From positions 1-15,605 of the forward strand of contig JAAAOH010000057.1 of NCBI GenBank assembly GCA_009908925.1: a DNA stretch of 15,605 nucleotides, in the 5' to 3' direction. Within the stretch, counting starts at the first letter, position 1. Each line of letters opens with the position of its first letter. This document shows, one piece after another, positions 5,740 to 13,407 of this stretch. The notes beneath the pieces are model-generated. The model was given only the letters and a program-made list of their open reading frames with translations, had not been told where the DNA came from and ran no database searches. Position numbers and translations under genes: made by a program. Source of the DNA: Spirochaetota bacterium (lineage in GTDB: Bacteria > Spirochaetota > Spirochaetia > DSM-27196 > PWMO01).

Positions 5740-7953
5740 ATGAGTGAGCTGCAGGAAATCGTCGACGCACTGAGGTCCGACGAAGACTTCATGAGATGCG
5801 TCACACGGTGGGAGCGAGTTCCACCACGGGAGGGGAGCTACGACGACCTGCCGGCCGATCTTCATCCGATTCTCAAAGAAACGCTTGCCTCGCGGGGCGT
5901 GGAGCGCCTCTACAGCCATCAGGCGGAGTCATACCGCACTGTCCGCGGCGGCAAGAATGCGGTAGTCGTCACACCGACGGCATCGGGGAAGACCCTCTGT
6001 TACAACCTCCCGGTTCTCCAGACCATCCTCGAACAGCCCGAAGCCAGGGCGCTCTACCTCTTCCCGACGAAAGCGCTCTCCCAGGACCAGCAGTCCGAGC
6101 TCAACGATTCCATCCTCTACGGTGATCTGCCCGTGAAGGTGGCAACTTACGACGGCGACACGCCGGCCTCGGTGCGCGCCTCCGCGCGTACCACGGGGCA
6201 GGTCATCATCTCGAACCCCGACATGCTGCACTCGGGCGTGCTGCCCAACCATCCCAAGTGGATCACCTTCCTGAAGAACCTCAAGTTCGTGGTCGTCGAT
6301 GAGCTTCACAGCTACCGCGGGGTGTTCGGCTCTCACGTGACCAATGTCATCCGGCGTCTGAAACGTATTGCCCGCTTCTACGGCACGGATCCGGTGTTCA
6401 TCTGCTCTTCGGCCACCATAGGAAACCCCGCCGAGCTTGCCGAGCAGATCCTCGGCGATGAGGTCTCACTCATTGACCGAAACGGCGCACCCTCGGGAGA
6501 GAAGCACCTCGTACTCTACAACCCGCCCATGGTGGACCAGGTACAGGGCATTCGCCGGGGTGTGGTAAACGAGGCGCAGAAGATCGCGCTGCGTCTGCTG
6601 CGCGCCAATGTAAAGACGATCGTCTTCGCGAAGTCCCGCGTTCGCACGGAGCTCATCGCGTCATACATCAACAAGAGTCTCGAGAACGTCTACACCGACA
6701 ACGAGCGCATTCGGGTGGAGGCCTATCGTGGCGGCTATCTGCCGAGCGAGCGCCGCGCGGTCGAGAAGGGGCTGCGTGACGGGAGCATACAAGGGGTTGT
6801 TTCGACCAATGCGCTGGAGCTCGGTATCGATATCGGTGGGCTCGATGCGGCCGTACTCGGCGGCTTTCCCGGTTCCATTTCGAGCTCCTGGCAACAGGCG
6901 GGTCGCGCCGGGCGCAAGAGCAGCGTTTCTCTCGCCGTGCTGGTTTCCTCTTCGGCCCCGCTCGATCAATACATGGTGACCCACGGCGACTACTTCTTTG
7001 GCCGCAGCCCCGAATCCGCCTTCGTTGACCCCGACAACATGTACATCCTCCTCGATCACCTGAAGTGTGCCGTATTCGAGCTTCCCTTCTCCGACGGCGA
7101 GGCCTACGCTGACGGCCCCGTGGAGGAATATCTTGCCTACCTCGAGGAGCAGGGAACGGTCCGGCGTACCGGCAACAAATACTACTGGGCAGATCGTGCC
7201 TACCCCGCAGAGGGGATCTCCCTGCGCAGTGCCACATCCGACAACGTCGTCATAGTCGACACGACCCACGGCCGTGATGCCGTCATCGGGGAGATGGACC
7301 GCCCGTCGGCCAAAGAGATGCTCTTCGACAACGCCATCTACATCCACCGCGGCGATCAGTTCGTCGTGAAGCAGCTCGACCTTCCGAACCGCCGCGCCTA
7401 CGTTGAGCGAACCTCGGTGAATTACTTCACCGACGCCCTCGTCAAGCGCGACATCAAGGTACTCGAGGAGGACTATCGCCGGGAAGCGGCCGGAGCACAG
7501 GCAGTGATCGGCGATGTGCTCGTTCGCACGCAGGTGGCCAAGTTCAAGAAGATCCGCTACCACAGTCACGAGAACGTCGGCTACGGCGACATATCCCTTC
7601 CGGAGGAGGAGATGCACACCCGAAGCGTCGCCCTCGTGTTCGGCGAGGATACGGCCGCAGGTAGCTCTCTGGCGGCGCTGCCTCCCGAGAGTCACGCCGG
7701 CACGATCGCCCGACTCGGCACGGTGATCAAGAACGTCGCCCCGGTTTTTCTTCTCTGCGAGCCCCGCGACATCGGCATCGCCGAGCGCATCCGCGACCCC
7801 CACTTCGGCGCGCCCTGCCTCTACGTCTACGACTCCTACCCCGGCGGAAGCGGTCTCGCCGAGGCCTTTGTGCGAGGAGGGCTGTCCCTCCTGTGTGGGA
7901 CCTCGCGACGCGCGGGAAGAGGCGGACCGCAATCCCAAGCAGGCGGTTCTTGA
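5740..7953 (+). CDS. mrfA: DEAD/DEAH-type repair helicase with DUF1998 domain (MrfA/YprA-like), C-terminus frameshifted
   Basis: Superfamily 2 helicase of the type that, in Bacillus subtilis, works with MrfB in repair of mitomycin C damage. Visible motifs from ATG 5740 (737 residues): Walker A TPTASGKT (78-85), DELH (187-190), SSAT (223-226), motif V STNALELGIDIGGL (355-368) and motif VI QQAGRAGR (385-392), then a long C-terminal region ending in the DUF1998 motif YDSYPGGSGLAEAF (about 697-710). In relatives this is followed, after about 25 residues, by a four-cysteine CxC..GCPSC motif. Here the reading frame instead gives VRGGLSLLCGTSRRAG and stops at 7953, while CEEGCPSCVGP is encoded in the +1 frame from 7871. 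A deletion with frameshift, or a sequencing/assembly error, is therefore likely. Start chosen at ATG 5740 because the upstream extension is not conserved-looking. mrfB follows directly. Confidence 0.9.
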   Translation: MSELQEIVDALRSDEDFMRCVTRWERVPPREGSYDDLPADLHPILKETLASRGVERLYSHQAESYRTVRGGKNAVVVTPTASGKTLCYNLPVLQTILEQPEARALYLFPTKALSQDQQSELNDSILYGDLPVKVATYDGDTPASVRASARTTGQVIISNPDMLHSGVLPNHPKWITFLKNLKFVVVDELHSYRGVFGSHVTNVIRRLKRIARFYGTDPVFICSSATIGNPAELAEQILGDEVSLIDRNGAPSGEKHLVLYNPPMVDQVQGIRRGVVNEAQKIALRLLRANVKTIVFAKSRVRTELIASYINKSLENVYTDNERIRVEAYRGGYLPSERRAVEKGLRDGSIQGVVSTNALELGIDIGGLDAAVLGGFPGSISSSWQQAGRAGRKSSVSLAVLVSSSAPLDQYMVTHGDYFFGRSPESAFVDPDNMYILLDHLKCAVFELPFSDGEAYADGPVEEYLAYLEEQGTVRRTGNKYYWADRAYPAEGISLRSATSDNVVIVDTTHGRDAVIGEMDRPSAKEMLFDNAIYIHRGDQFVVKQLDLPNRRAYVERTSVNYFTDALVKRDIKVLEEDYRREAAGAQAVIGDVLVRTQVAKFKKIRYHSHENVGYGDISLPEEEMHTRSVALVFGEDTAAGSSLAALPPESHAGTIARLGTVIKNVAPVFLLCEPRDIGIAERIRDPHFGAPCLYVYDSYPGGSGLAEAFVRGGLSLLCGTSRRAGRGGPQSQAGGS

Positions 7954-8005
7954 TTTCCTCGGAGGATGGCGCACGGCATGGGTGCAGAACTCTACGAGCG
8001 GCTGA
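7871..8005 (+). pseudogene. Out-of-frame C-terminal remnant of mrfA carrying the conserved cysteine motif
   Basis: In the frame +1 to the helicase, 44 codons read CEEGCPSCVGPRDAREEA and continue to NPKQAVLDFLGGW before TGA at 8003-8005. GCPSCVG is the conserved metal-binding signature that closes DUF1998 helicases, so this stretch is the true end of the gene, now separated from its body. Compared with my memory of relatives, the residues between GLAE and the first cysteines, including the first CP of the motif, are missing, which points to a deletion and not only a 1-nt slip. It overlaps the start of mrfB, the usual tight spacing for this pair. Confidence 0.75.
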
Positions 8006-9309
8006 AGCATCTCAAGCGGACGACGGGGGCAAGCCCGCGCGCAGGGCGGGAAGATGGTCTCGGGGCGGGCGGTGCCGGTGAACGCCCGGGCCGGGCACCC
8101 CGGGCGGGTGCCGCCGATCCCATGCAGCTCGAGCCCCCGGCCGGATGGGAGCGCATTTCAGCCGGCGTGTGGCGGCGAGTCGTGCATCGGCCAAGCGATG
8201 ACGCGGCGTACCTGTACGGGTTGCTCGCCGGCGAGCCGCGCGCCCGTGCGCTCGCGCTCGCCGGGGCGCCGGGGACGTCGGCCGCACCCGATGCGTTCGG
8301 GGTGTGCGCGCTGGTGCCGCCGGGGTTCGGGCCAGACCGCCTGGTGTTTTTCGACGCGGAGACCACCGGCTTGTCCTCGGGCGCCGGCACGAGCGTCTTT
8401 CTCGTGGGCTTCGCACGAATCGGGTCGGAGGGGATCACCACCGAGCAGCTCTTTATGGCGGACTATCCGGCCGAGGCGGAGTTTCTGCGGGGCGTAGCGG
8501 AGCACATCGGGGTAGATGACCTTGCGATTTCTTACAACGGCAAGGGATTCGACGCCCATGTGCTCGGCACCCGTTTCCTGCTCAATGGGGTCCGGTTCCC
8601 GATTGGCGCACAGCTCGACCTTCTCTACACAACCCGCCGGCTCTGGCGGAAATCCCTCGGGCAGTGCTCGCTCGGCATGGTGGAGGAAGGCGTGCTCGGG
8701 ATACGGCGCGACCGTGATCTGCCGAGCGCTGAGGTTCCCGAGCGCTACTTCGGCTTTCTGCGTTCCGGTGATCCGACGGGCCTCGAAGACGCGTTTGCCC
8801 ATCACCTCCAGGACGTCGAGAGCCTCGTGGCTCTCCTTGCGCGCATGGAGCGGGTGTTTGCCGACCCGGCCGGCGAAACCCCGACTGCTGCGGTCGACCG
8901 GTTCCAACTCGGCCGGATGCTCCTGCAGTTGGATCGCCCCGAGGCCGAGCATATTCTTTGGCGCGTGGTGCGGGAGGAGGCGTCGGCGCAGGACGCGATG
9001 CGAGCCGCCCATCTGCTCGCGCGGTACTACCGCGGGAACGGGCGGACAGAGGCAATTGGTGAGCTGTGGCGGGAGCTCATGGCACGCCACGCGAGCGTTG
9101 CCGCCGGTATAGAGCTTGCCAAGTACCTGGAGCACCGGGAACGGGCCTTCGTCGAAGCCGAGAACCTCATCAAGGAGTTGCTCTCCTGGCCGCACGGAGG
9201 GCTCTACCGGGGAGATCTCGAGAAACGACTCGAGCGTGTTCGCCGGCGTCGCGTACGTCAGTTCGGCATCGACGCCTCGCCGGCCGACCGCTCGACCGCG
9301 TCGCGGTAA
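7978..9309 (+). CDS. mrfB: DnaQ-like (DEDD) 3'-5' exonuclease with C-terminal repeats (MrfB/YprB-like)
   Basis: Metal-dependent exonuclease partner of MrfA in mitomycin C repair in B. subtilis. From ATG 7978 it has 443 residues. Exo I is LVFFDAETTGL (Asp126, Glu128), Exo II is ISYNGKGFDAHVL (Asp192) and Exo III is AHHLQDVESL (His275/276, Asp279), so all catalytic positions are present. The C-terminal third (about 300-430) is helical with TPR-like repeats, for example AMRAAHLLARYYRGNGR and GIELAKYLEHRERAF. Residues about 17-48 form a Gly/Ala/Pro/Arg-rich linker. ATG 7978 is 12 nt after GGAGG; ATG 7966 directly abuts it, so either start is possible and 7978 gives the cleaner N-terminus MGAELYERLKHLKR. 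The gene overlaps the mrfA remnant and its last 52 nt overlap the 3' end of glgA tail to tail. Confidence 0.9.
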   Translation: MGAELYERLKHLKRTTGASPRAGREDGLGAGGAGERPGRAPRAGAADPMQLEPPAGWERISAGVWRRVVHRPSDDAAYLYGLLAGEPRARALALAGAPGTSAAPDAFGVCALVPPGFGPDRLVFFDAETTGLSSGAGTSVFLVGFARIGSEGITTEQLFMADYPAEAEFLRGVAEHIGVDDLAISYNGKGFDAHVLGTRFLLNGVRFPIGAQLDLLYTTRRLWRKSLGQCSLGMVEEGVLGIRRDRDLPSAEVPERYFGFLRSGDPTGLEDAFAHHLQDVESLVALLARMERVFADPAGETPTAAVDRFQLGRMLLQLDRPEAEHILWRVVREEASAQDAMRAAHLLARYYRGNGRTEAIGELWRELMARHASVAAGIELAKYLEHRERAFVEAENLIKELLSWPHGGLYRGDLEKRLERVRRRRVRQFGIDASPADRSTASR

Positions 9310-10748
9310 ACTTCTTCGTATTCAACGGCCGCCGACTCCCACGTGAACCGCTGCTTCATGCCGCGAAGGCGCGCAGCCGTGATGCGCTCCGGCGCCGACT
9401 CGAAGTCATCAAGGGCCGAGCTCACCGTATCAAAGATGTCGCGGGGGGAGCTTCGCGGTATGAGGTAACCCGTCCCGCGTTCCTCGTCCTCGCGTATGTC
9501 CACCACCGTGTCAACGAGGCCGCCCGTGCGGGTGACGATCGGTACGGTGCCGTAGCGAAGGGAATACATCTGATTGAGGCCGCAGGGCTCATACCGCGAG
9601 GGCATGAGGAAGAAATCGCTCGCCGCCTCGATGAGATGCGCGAGCTGGTTGTCGAAGCCGGTGACGACTGCGAGGTTCGAGAAGCCGCCGGCGAGCTCTC
9701 GCAGTACGCGCTCGCGTGCCGCGGGGCCGGAGCCGAGCATAACGAGCTGGACCCGTCGCCTGGTCAGAAGCCGAACAAGGGTGGGGTTATGCTGTGAGAG
9801 GAGCTCCGCGAAGCCCTTCTGTTCGACCATCCGGGTGATCATACCGACGAGGGGAACCTCGTCGTCCTGCGGAAGACCGACGTACCAGCGAAGCACGCGT
9901 CGCAGCAGGGCCTTCTGCCGCAGGTCGTTCTCGTCGTAGTTGAGGGGAATGAGCGGATCGGTGGCTGGATTCCAGGTATCGTAGTCTATTCCGTTGAGGA
10001 TGCCTCTCACGGGGGATGTGCGCTGCCTCAGGACCGGCTCGAGGCCGAGGCCGTATTCGGGCTGATCTATCTCCATCGCGTAGGTCGGCGAGACAGTCGT
10101 CAGCGCGGTGGCCGACGAAAGCGCCGAGCGGAGAAAGCTGATGTGTCGCCCGTCCATGAGCCCACTGGTCAAGACCGTCCCGGGTGCGATGCCGAGGTGC
10201 GAGACCTCACTGAAGGGGAAGGTGCCCTGATAGCCCAGATTGTGGATAGTGAAGACGGTGGCGCTACCGGGAAACCAGTCCCGGTAGAGAGGGTCCTGCA
10301 GGTAGACCGGTATCAGGCCGGTCGGCCAGTCATGACCGTGGAAGACGTCCGGTCTCCAGCCGAGCGCCCTGCAGAGCTCGAGGGCCGCCCGGGACAGCAA
10401 CGAGAAGCGCTTCACATTGTCCTCGAATGGGTTCCCGTCGGCGGTGGTGTAGATGCCGTCCCGGCCGTAGGCCGCCTCGTAGTCGAGCAGGTAGACAGTG
10501 GCCCCCGGGCCGGGACCGGCGACACGCGTCTCATACACCGGGATGCTACCCTCGGGATCGAGGTGAATCTCTAGGGGAAGCCGGTGCAGGTCCTCCCGAT
10601 CGATGAAGTAATAGCGAGGCAGGACGACTCGCACGTCGTGTCCCCGCCCGGCGAGGGCCGTCGATAAATCGGCGACCGCATCGGCAAGGCCGCCTGCCTT
10701 GGCGAGGGGGAAGAGCTCGCTCGTGACCATCAGGATGCGACGTTTCAT
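9258..10748 (-). CDS. glgA: Glycogen synthase (ADP-glucose-dependent, GT5)
   Basis: Adds glucose from ADP-glucose to the growing alpha-1,4 glucan in the cytoplasm. 496 residues, normal length. N-terminal ADP-glucose loop SELFPLAKAGGLADAVADL (Lys17-Gly20), HGHDWPTGLIP (137-147), TIHNLGYQG (167-175), TTVSPTYAMEI, the nucleotide-binding NGID (252-255), and the GT-B catalytic MPSRYEPCGLNQMYSLRYG (382-400) are all present. ATG 10748 overlaps the stop codon of the GNAT gene (ATGA), so translation should be coupled. It is the last gene of the GH3 > GNAT > glgA operon; the functional partner glgC is in another unit at the left edge. The 3' end overlaps mrfB by 52 nt on the opposite strand and no terminator is apparent. 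Confidence 0.96.
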   Translation of the reverse strand: MKRRILMVTSELFPLAKAGGLADAVADLSTALAGRGHDVRVVLPRYYFIDREDLHRLPLEIHLDPEGSIPVYETRVAGPGPGATVYLLDYEAAYGRDGIYTTADGNPFEDNVKRFSLLSRAALELCRALGWRPDVFHGHDWPTGLIPVYLQDPLYRDWFPGSATVFTIHNLGYQGTFPFSEVSHLGIAPGTVLTSGLMDGRHISFLRSALSSATALTTVSPTYAMEIDQPEYGLGLEPVLRQRTSPVRGILNGIDYDTWNPATDPLIPLNYDENDLRQKALLRRVLRWYVGLPQDDEVPLVGMITRMVEQKGFAELLSQHNPTLVRLLTRRRVQLVMLGSGPAARERVLRELAGGFSNLAVVTGFDNQLAHLIEAASDFFLMPSRYEPCGLNQMYSLRYGTVPIVTRTGGLVDTVVDIREDEERGTGYLIPRSSPRDIFDTVSSALDDFESAPERITAARLRGMKQRFTWESAAVEYEEVYRDAVERSAGEASMPN

Positions 10749-11632
10749 GAGTGGTAGTAGCTTATCGCAAATTCGTTCCTGTGTTCGAACCCGAGCCGCT
10801 CGTACATGGCTCGCGCCGCCTTGTTGTGCTGTTTCACGAAGAGTGTTGCATTCTTACCCTGAGCCCGGATGTCGGCGAGGAGGCAGCGCATCAGCTCTCC
10901 CGCGATGCCCTTGTTGCGCTCCCGTGGCACGGTGTACACGCCCCCGATCTGATCGTAGGTGAGTCCGCGGGCGTTCGTACTGGCCTTTGCAATCGGGACA
11001 CCTTCACGCTCGGCGATATAGGTCAGGTGATGCTCGAGAGCGGAACGCATGTTGTGGTAGACGACACTTGAGTTTACATCGCGTCCGTCCACGATCACCT
11101 CCTCCTCTTCGTAGGCCGCCTGCAGGGGAAGGAGCGATTTCAGGTCCCGGATTCCCGCCCGCCGAAAGCTGATGTCGGCTAAGGCCGGGTGTGGTCGGGC
11201 TGCCGGGGCGCCGACCAGACTCATAATGAAGTAGTTAACCTGGGTATCGGGAGGGTGGGCGAACACGGCCTCCAGGCGCTCCACGTCTCGCCGCCGCCCC
11301 ATGACGGTGCGCGAGCGGAAGAAGTTCTTTTTCAGGCGGCGCGAGAGCTCCCGAAGCTGCGGCTCTCTCTCGGCCTCGGGGGTATCGAGGACCGGGAACA
11401 CGAACCCGAAAGCTGTCTGAAGCACGAGACCGGCAATTCCCGATCCGTCACCGAAACGGTGGGCGCGGGAGTCCGTCGAGAGATAGAAGACCCGCTTTTT
11501 CAGCTTCGACGGGAAGACGGGTACGCCGTTGTCGAGAAGATGGGCGGTGAATGCGACGCAACTGTGCTCGCGTCGCTTGAGAAACTCAAGAATCCCGCTG
11601 AGATCGCCGGGCCCGGCAAGCGTCCACGACAC
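10745..11632 (-). CDS. GNAT-family N-acetyltransferase with an extra N-terminal domain
   Basis: Transfers an acetyl group from acetyl-CoA to an unidentified acceptor. 295 residues. The C-terminal 150 residues are a standard GNAT fold: DISFRRAGIRDLKSLLPL, then QIGGVYTVPRERNKGIAGEL with the acetyl-CoA loop RERNKGIAG, and ATLFVKQHNKAARAMYERLG, the motif B helix. The N-terminal 140 residues (MSWTLAGPGDLSGILEFLKR onward, with GSGIAGLVLQTAFGFVFPV) look like a degenerate second GNAT half, as in the DUF4081-type two-domain acetyltransferases. The GTG start at 11632 follows the GH3 stop by 3 nt, with GGAG 6 nt upstream inside the previous gene; its stop overlaps glgA. Substrate unknown; nothing in the sequence ties it to glycogen or cell wall beyond the operon. 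Confidence 0.85.
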   Translation of the reverse strand: MSWTLAGPGDLSGILEFLKRREHSCVAFTAHLLDNGVPVFPSKLKKRVFYLSTDSRAHRFGDGSGIAGLVLQTAFGFVFPVLDTPEAEREPQLRELSRRLKKNFFRSRTVMGRRRDVERLEAVFAHPPDTQVNYFIMSLVGAPAARPHPALADISFRRAGIRDLKSLLPLQAAYEEEEVIVDGRDVNSSVVYHNMRSALEHHLTYIAEREGVPIAKASTNARGLTYDQIGGVYTVPRERNKGIAGELMRCLLADIRAQGKNATLFVKQHNKAARAMYERLGFEHRNEFAISYYHS

Positions 11633-11635
11633 GTG

Positions 11636-13324
11636 TTACTCCATGTCGATCGGGAGGAGTCCCTCCCCGGTTATTTCCCCCCGGAGGACCGCGTAGGCGG
11701 CCTCGAGGGACGCCGTACCCCAGCCGTACACGGCAACCGCATTTGCTACCCATGGCGTCTCCCGCAGGTAGACCGGGGTCAGGATGCTCACGACGGCGAG
11801 TCGTGCCTCCATCCCCTCCGTTCGGCGCAGTACCGAAAGTGTGGCGGGATCCGAGAGGCAGTAGAGAACTGTATCGTAGCGGCGGGCAAGCCGGGAAAAG
11901 GTGTCGGCGGCGTCAGCTGGAGGGGTGTAGAAGGTGCCACCGCGAATCCGGTAGACGTCGGCCTCGGGATAAAGCCGGCGACCGATGGAGAGAAAGTCCC
12001 GGTCTTTCCCCGCAAGGAGAACGCGTTCTCCGCGGCCGAGCTCGAGGGGCAACTCGCGACCGCGGACGACGGTGGCGCTGCGAAATGCCTGGTCACGGAA
12101 GAAGGCCACGCCGTCCGGGTCCGGAATGTGCTCGCTGATCCGGTCGGGATCGGGAATAAGCGGCACACGGTCGTCAGGAGCCAGATATCGCATCTTGACG
12201 GTCAGTATCCGTTCCACCGAGCGATCGAGCTGACGGCGAAATTCTTCATCGGCGCGGTATTCCCGGAGGATCGTTCGCCATATCTCTCCGTCGGGTGAGG
12301 GTGTCTGCGAGAGAAGAATCATGTCGCTGCCGGCCTTGAGCGCCTGCAGACAGAGCTCGGCGAAGCTCAGGTTTTCGGCGGCTGCGTACTGCGTTGCACC
12401 CCCCATGTAGAGATCGTCGGTAACGACGATTCCATCGAACCCGAGGCGTTCCCGGAGAATTCCCTGCTTGAAATGGGACGACACGGAGGCCGGAACATTG
12501 TCCCCGGTTATGCCGGGGAAGCTCAGATGACCGCTGAGAACGGCCGGGAGGCCCTCGCGGATGAGCATGCGATACGGGACAAGGTCATATTCCCATAGCT
12601 CCTCGTTCGAAGTGGAAAGAACGGGGAGGATACCGTGGGAGTCTCCCGCTGCATTTCCGTGTCCGGGAAAGTGCTTGGCAGTGGCAATGACGCCGGCATC
12701 CTCCAGCCCGCGCATGTAGGCGCCGCCCAGCACACCGGCCTGCACCGGGTCGGACCCGAACGCACGCGGCCCGATGACGTGTGCCTGCGGATTACGGTAC
12801 ACGTCGACGGTGGGAGCGAAGTTCATATTGATACCGAGGGCCCTTATCTCCCGGCCGATGTAGTACGCCGACTTGTAGGCGTCGTAGGGCAAATTGCTCG
12901 CCCCAATGGCCATATTCCCGGGCGTCACGGCGGTAGCGCCTCGAACGTGTCGCACCCAGCCGCCCTCCTGGTCGGTCGCGGTCAGCAGGGGAATGGAGTT
13001 GGGCGTTGCGAGAGCCTCACCCTGCAGGGTGCCGATAGTGCGCGCCAGCTGGGCCAGGTTGTCGGCGTTCCAGCCGAAGACCTTCACGCCGCCGATGTTG
13101 CGACGGCGGATCCACTCCAACAATTCCGGGGTAGGATCGCGCGAGGGCCAGCCAACGAGGAAGACCTGAGCAACGATCTCCTCCTCAGTCATTCGCGAGA
13201 GCAGCTGCCGGGCCGGGTTTCGGGTGGGCTCGAGGTTCCAGAACAGGCCCTCGGCGGGCGCTGACTGGGCAGCGGTGGCAACGAGGAGTAGGAAGACGAC
13301 AGGCAGCAGTAGTCGGCGCAGCAT
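11636..13324 (-). CDS. Secreted GH3 beta-N-acetylhexosaminidase with C-terminal domain (second NagZ-like protein)
   Basis: A second GH3 hexosaminidase, 562 residues from ATG 13324. It begins with a Sec signal, MLRRLLLPVVFLLLVATAAQ, ending in an Ala-rich cleavage region and without a lipobox cysteine, so it is probably periplasmic or secreted. Catalytic domain: TATDQEGGWVRHVRG (115-129), AKHFPGHG (216-223), the acid/base dyad in GDSHG (227-231) and VVTDDLYMGG with nucleophile Asp303. The extra 170-180 residues at the C-terminus resemble the alpha/beta second domain of two-domain GH3 enzymes. An in-frame TTG 6 nt upstream (13330) is a weaker start. No Shine-Dalgarno sequence precedes the ATG; a T-rich run does. 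First gene of the operon with the GNAT gene and glgA. Substrate may be peptidoglycan fragments or an environmental GlcNAc glycan. Confidence 0.88.
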   Translation of the reverse strand: MLRRLLLPVVFLLLVATAAQSAPAEGLFWNLEPTRNPARQLLSRMTEEEIVAQVFLVGWPSRDPTPELLEWIRRRNIGGVKVFGWNADNLAQLARTIGTLQGEALATPNSIPLLTATDQEGGWVRHVRGATAVTPGNMAIGASNLPYDAYKSAYYIGREIRALGINMNFAPTVDVYRNPQAHVIGPRAFGSDPVQAGVLGGAYMRGLEDAGVIATAKHFPGHGNAAGDSHGILPVLSTSNEELWEYDLVPYRMLIREGLPAVLSGHLSFPGITGDNVPASVSSHFKQGILRERLGFDGIVVTDDLYMGGATQYAAAENLSFAELCLQALKAGSDMILLSQTPSPDGEIWRTILREYRADEEFRRQLDRSVERILTVKMRYLAPDDRVPLIPDPDRISEHIPDPDGVAFFRDQAFRSATVVRGRELPLELGRGERVLLAGKDRDFLSIGRRLYPEADVYRIRGGTFYTPPADAADTFSRLARRYDTVLYCLSDPATLSVLRRTEGMEARLAVVSILTPVYLRETPWVANAVAVYGWGTASLEAAYAVLRGEITGEGLLPIDME

Positions 13325-13328
13325 ATGC

Positions 13329-13377
13329 AAAAAAAGAGAGACCGGCGAACGGGGGTGTCCCGGCCGCGTAGTCTCCC
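13329..13377 (-). terminator. Rho-independent terminator downstream of trxB
   Basis: On the minus strand GGGAGAC (13377-13371) pairs with GTCTCTC (13342-13336, one G-U pair). Inside, CGGC pairs with GCCG and CGGG with CCCG around an ACACC loop, with small bulges. The stem is directly followed by seven T residues (13335-13329). It begins 30 nt after the trxB stop and ends 4 nt before the ATG of the next gene, so it must also shape expression of that operon. Confidence 0.75.
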
Positions 13378-13406
13378 ATTGTAGAAAAAGGGGGTCGGCT
13401 CGTCCA
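13378..13406 (-). promoter_or_regulatory. Candidate promoter of the GH3-GNAT-glgA operon
   Basis: Minus strand TGGACG (13406-13401), 17-nt spacer, TACAAT (13383-13378). The -10 box directly abuts the 5' arm of the trxB terminator hairpin, so the start point would be near 13371, at the end of that arm. The -35 box overlaps the last bases after the trxB stop (13408). The leader would be about 47 nt, lacking a Shine-Dalgarno sequence. Confidence 0.5.
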
Positions 13407-13407
13407 G

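Noticed and set aside
7864..7875. Programmed +1 frameshift joining the mrfA body to its cysteine motif
   Set aside because: No known slippery pattern is apparent, and residues expected between the two parts are missing, which slippage would not explain.
6661..8010. Minus-strand open frame of 449 codons opposite the mrfA homologue
   Set aside because: Shadow of the helicase; no motif or ribosome-binding site, and the plus-strand frame has all helicase motifs.
11189..12298. Plus-strand open frame of 369 codons opposite the second GH3 and GNAT genes
   Set aside because: It spans the junction of two well-supported minus-strand genes and has no domain.
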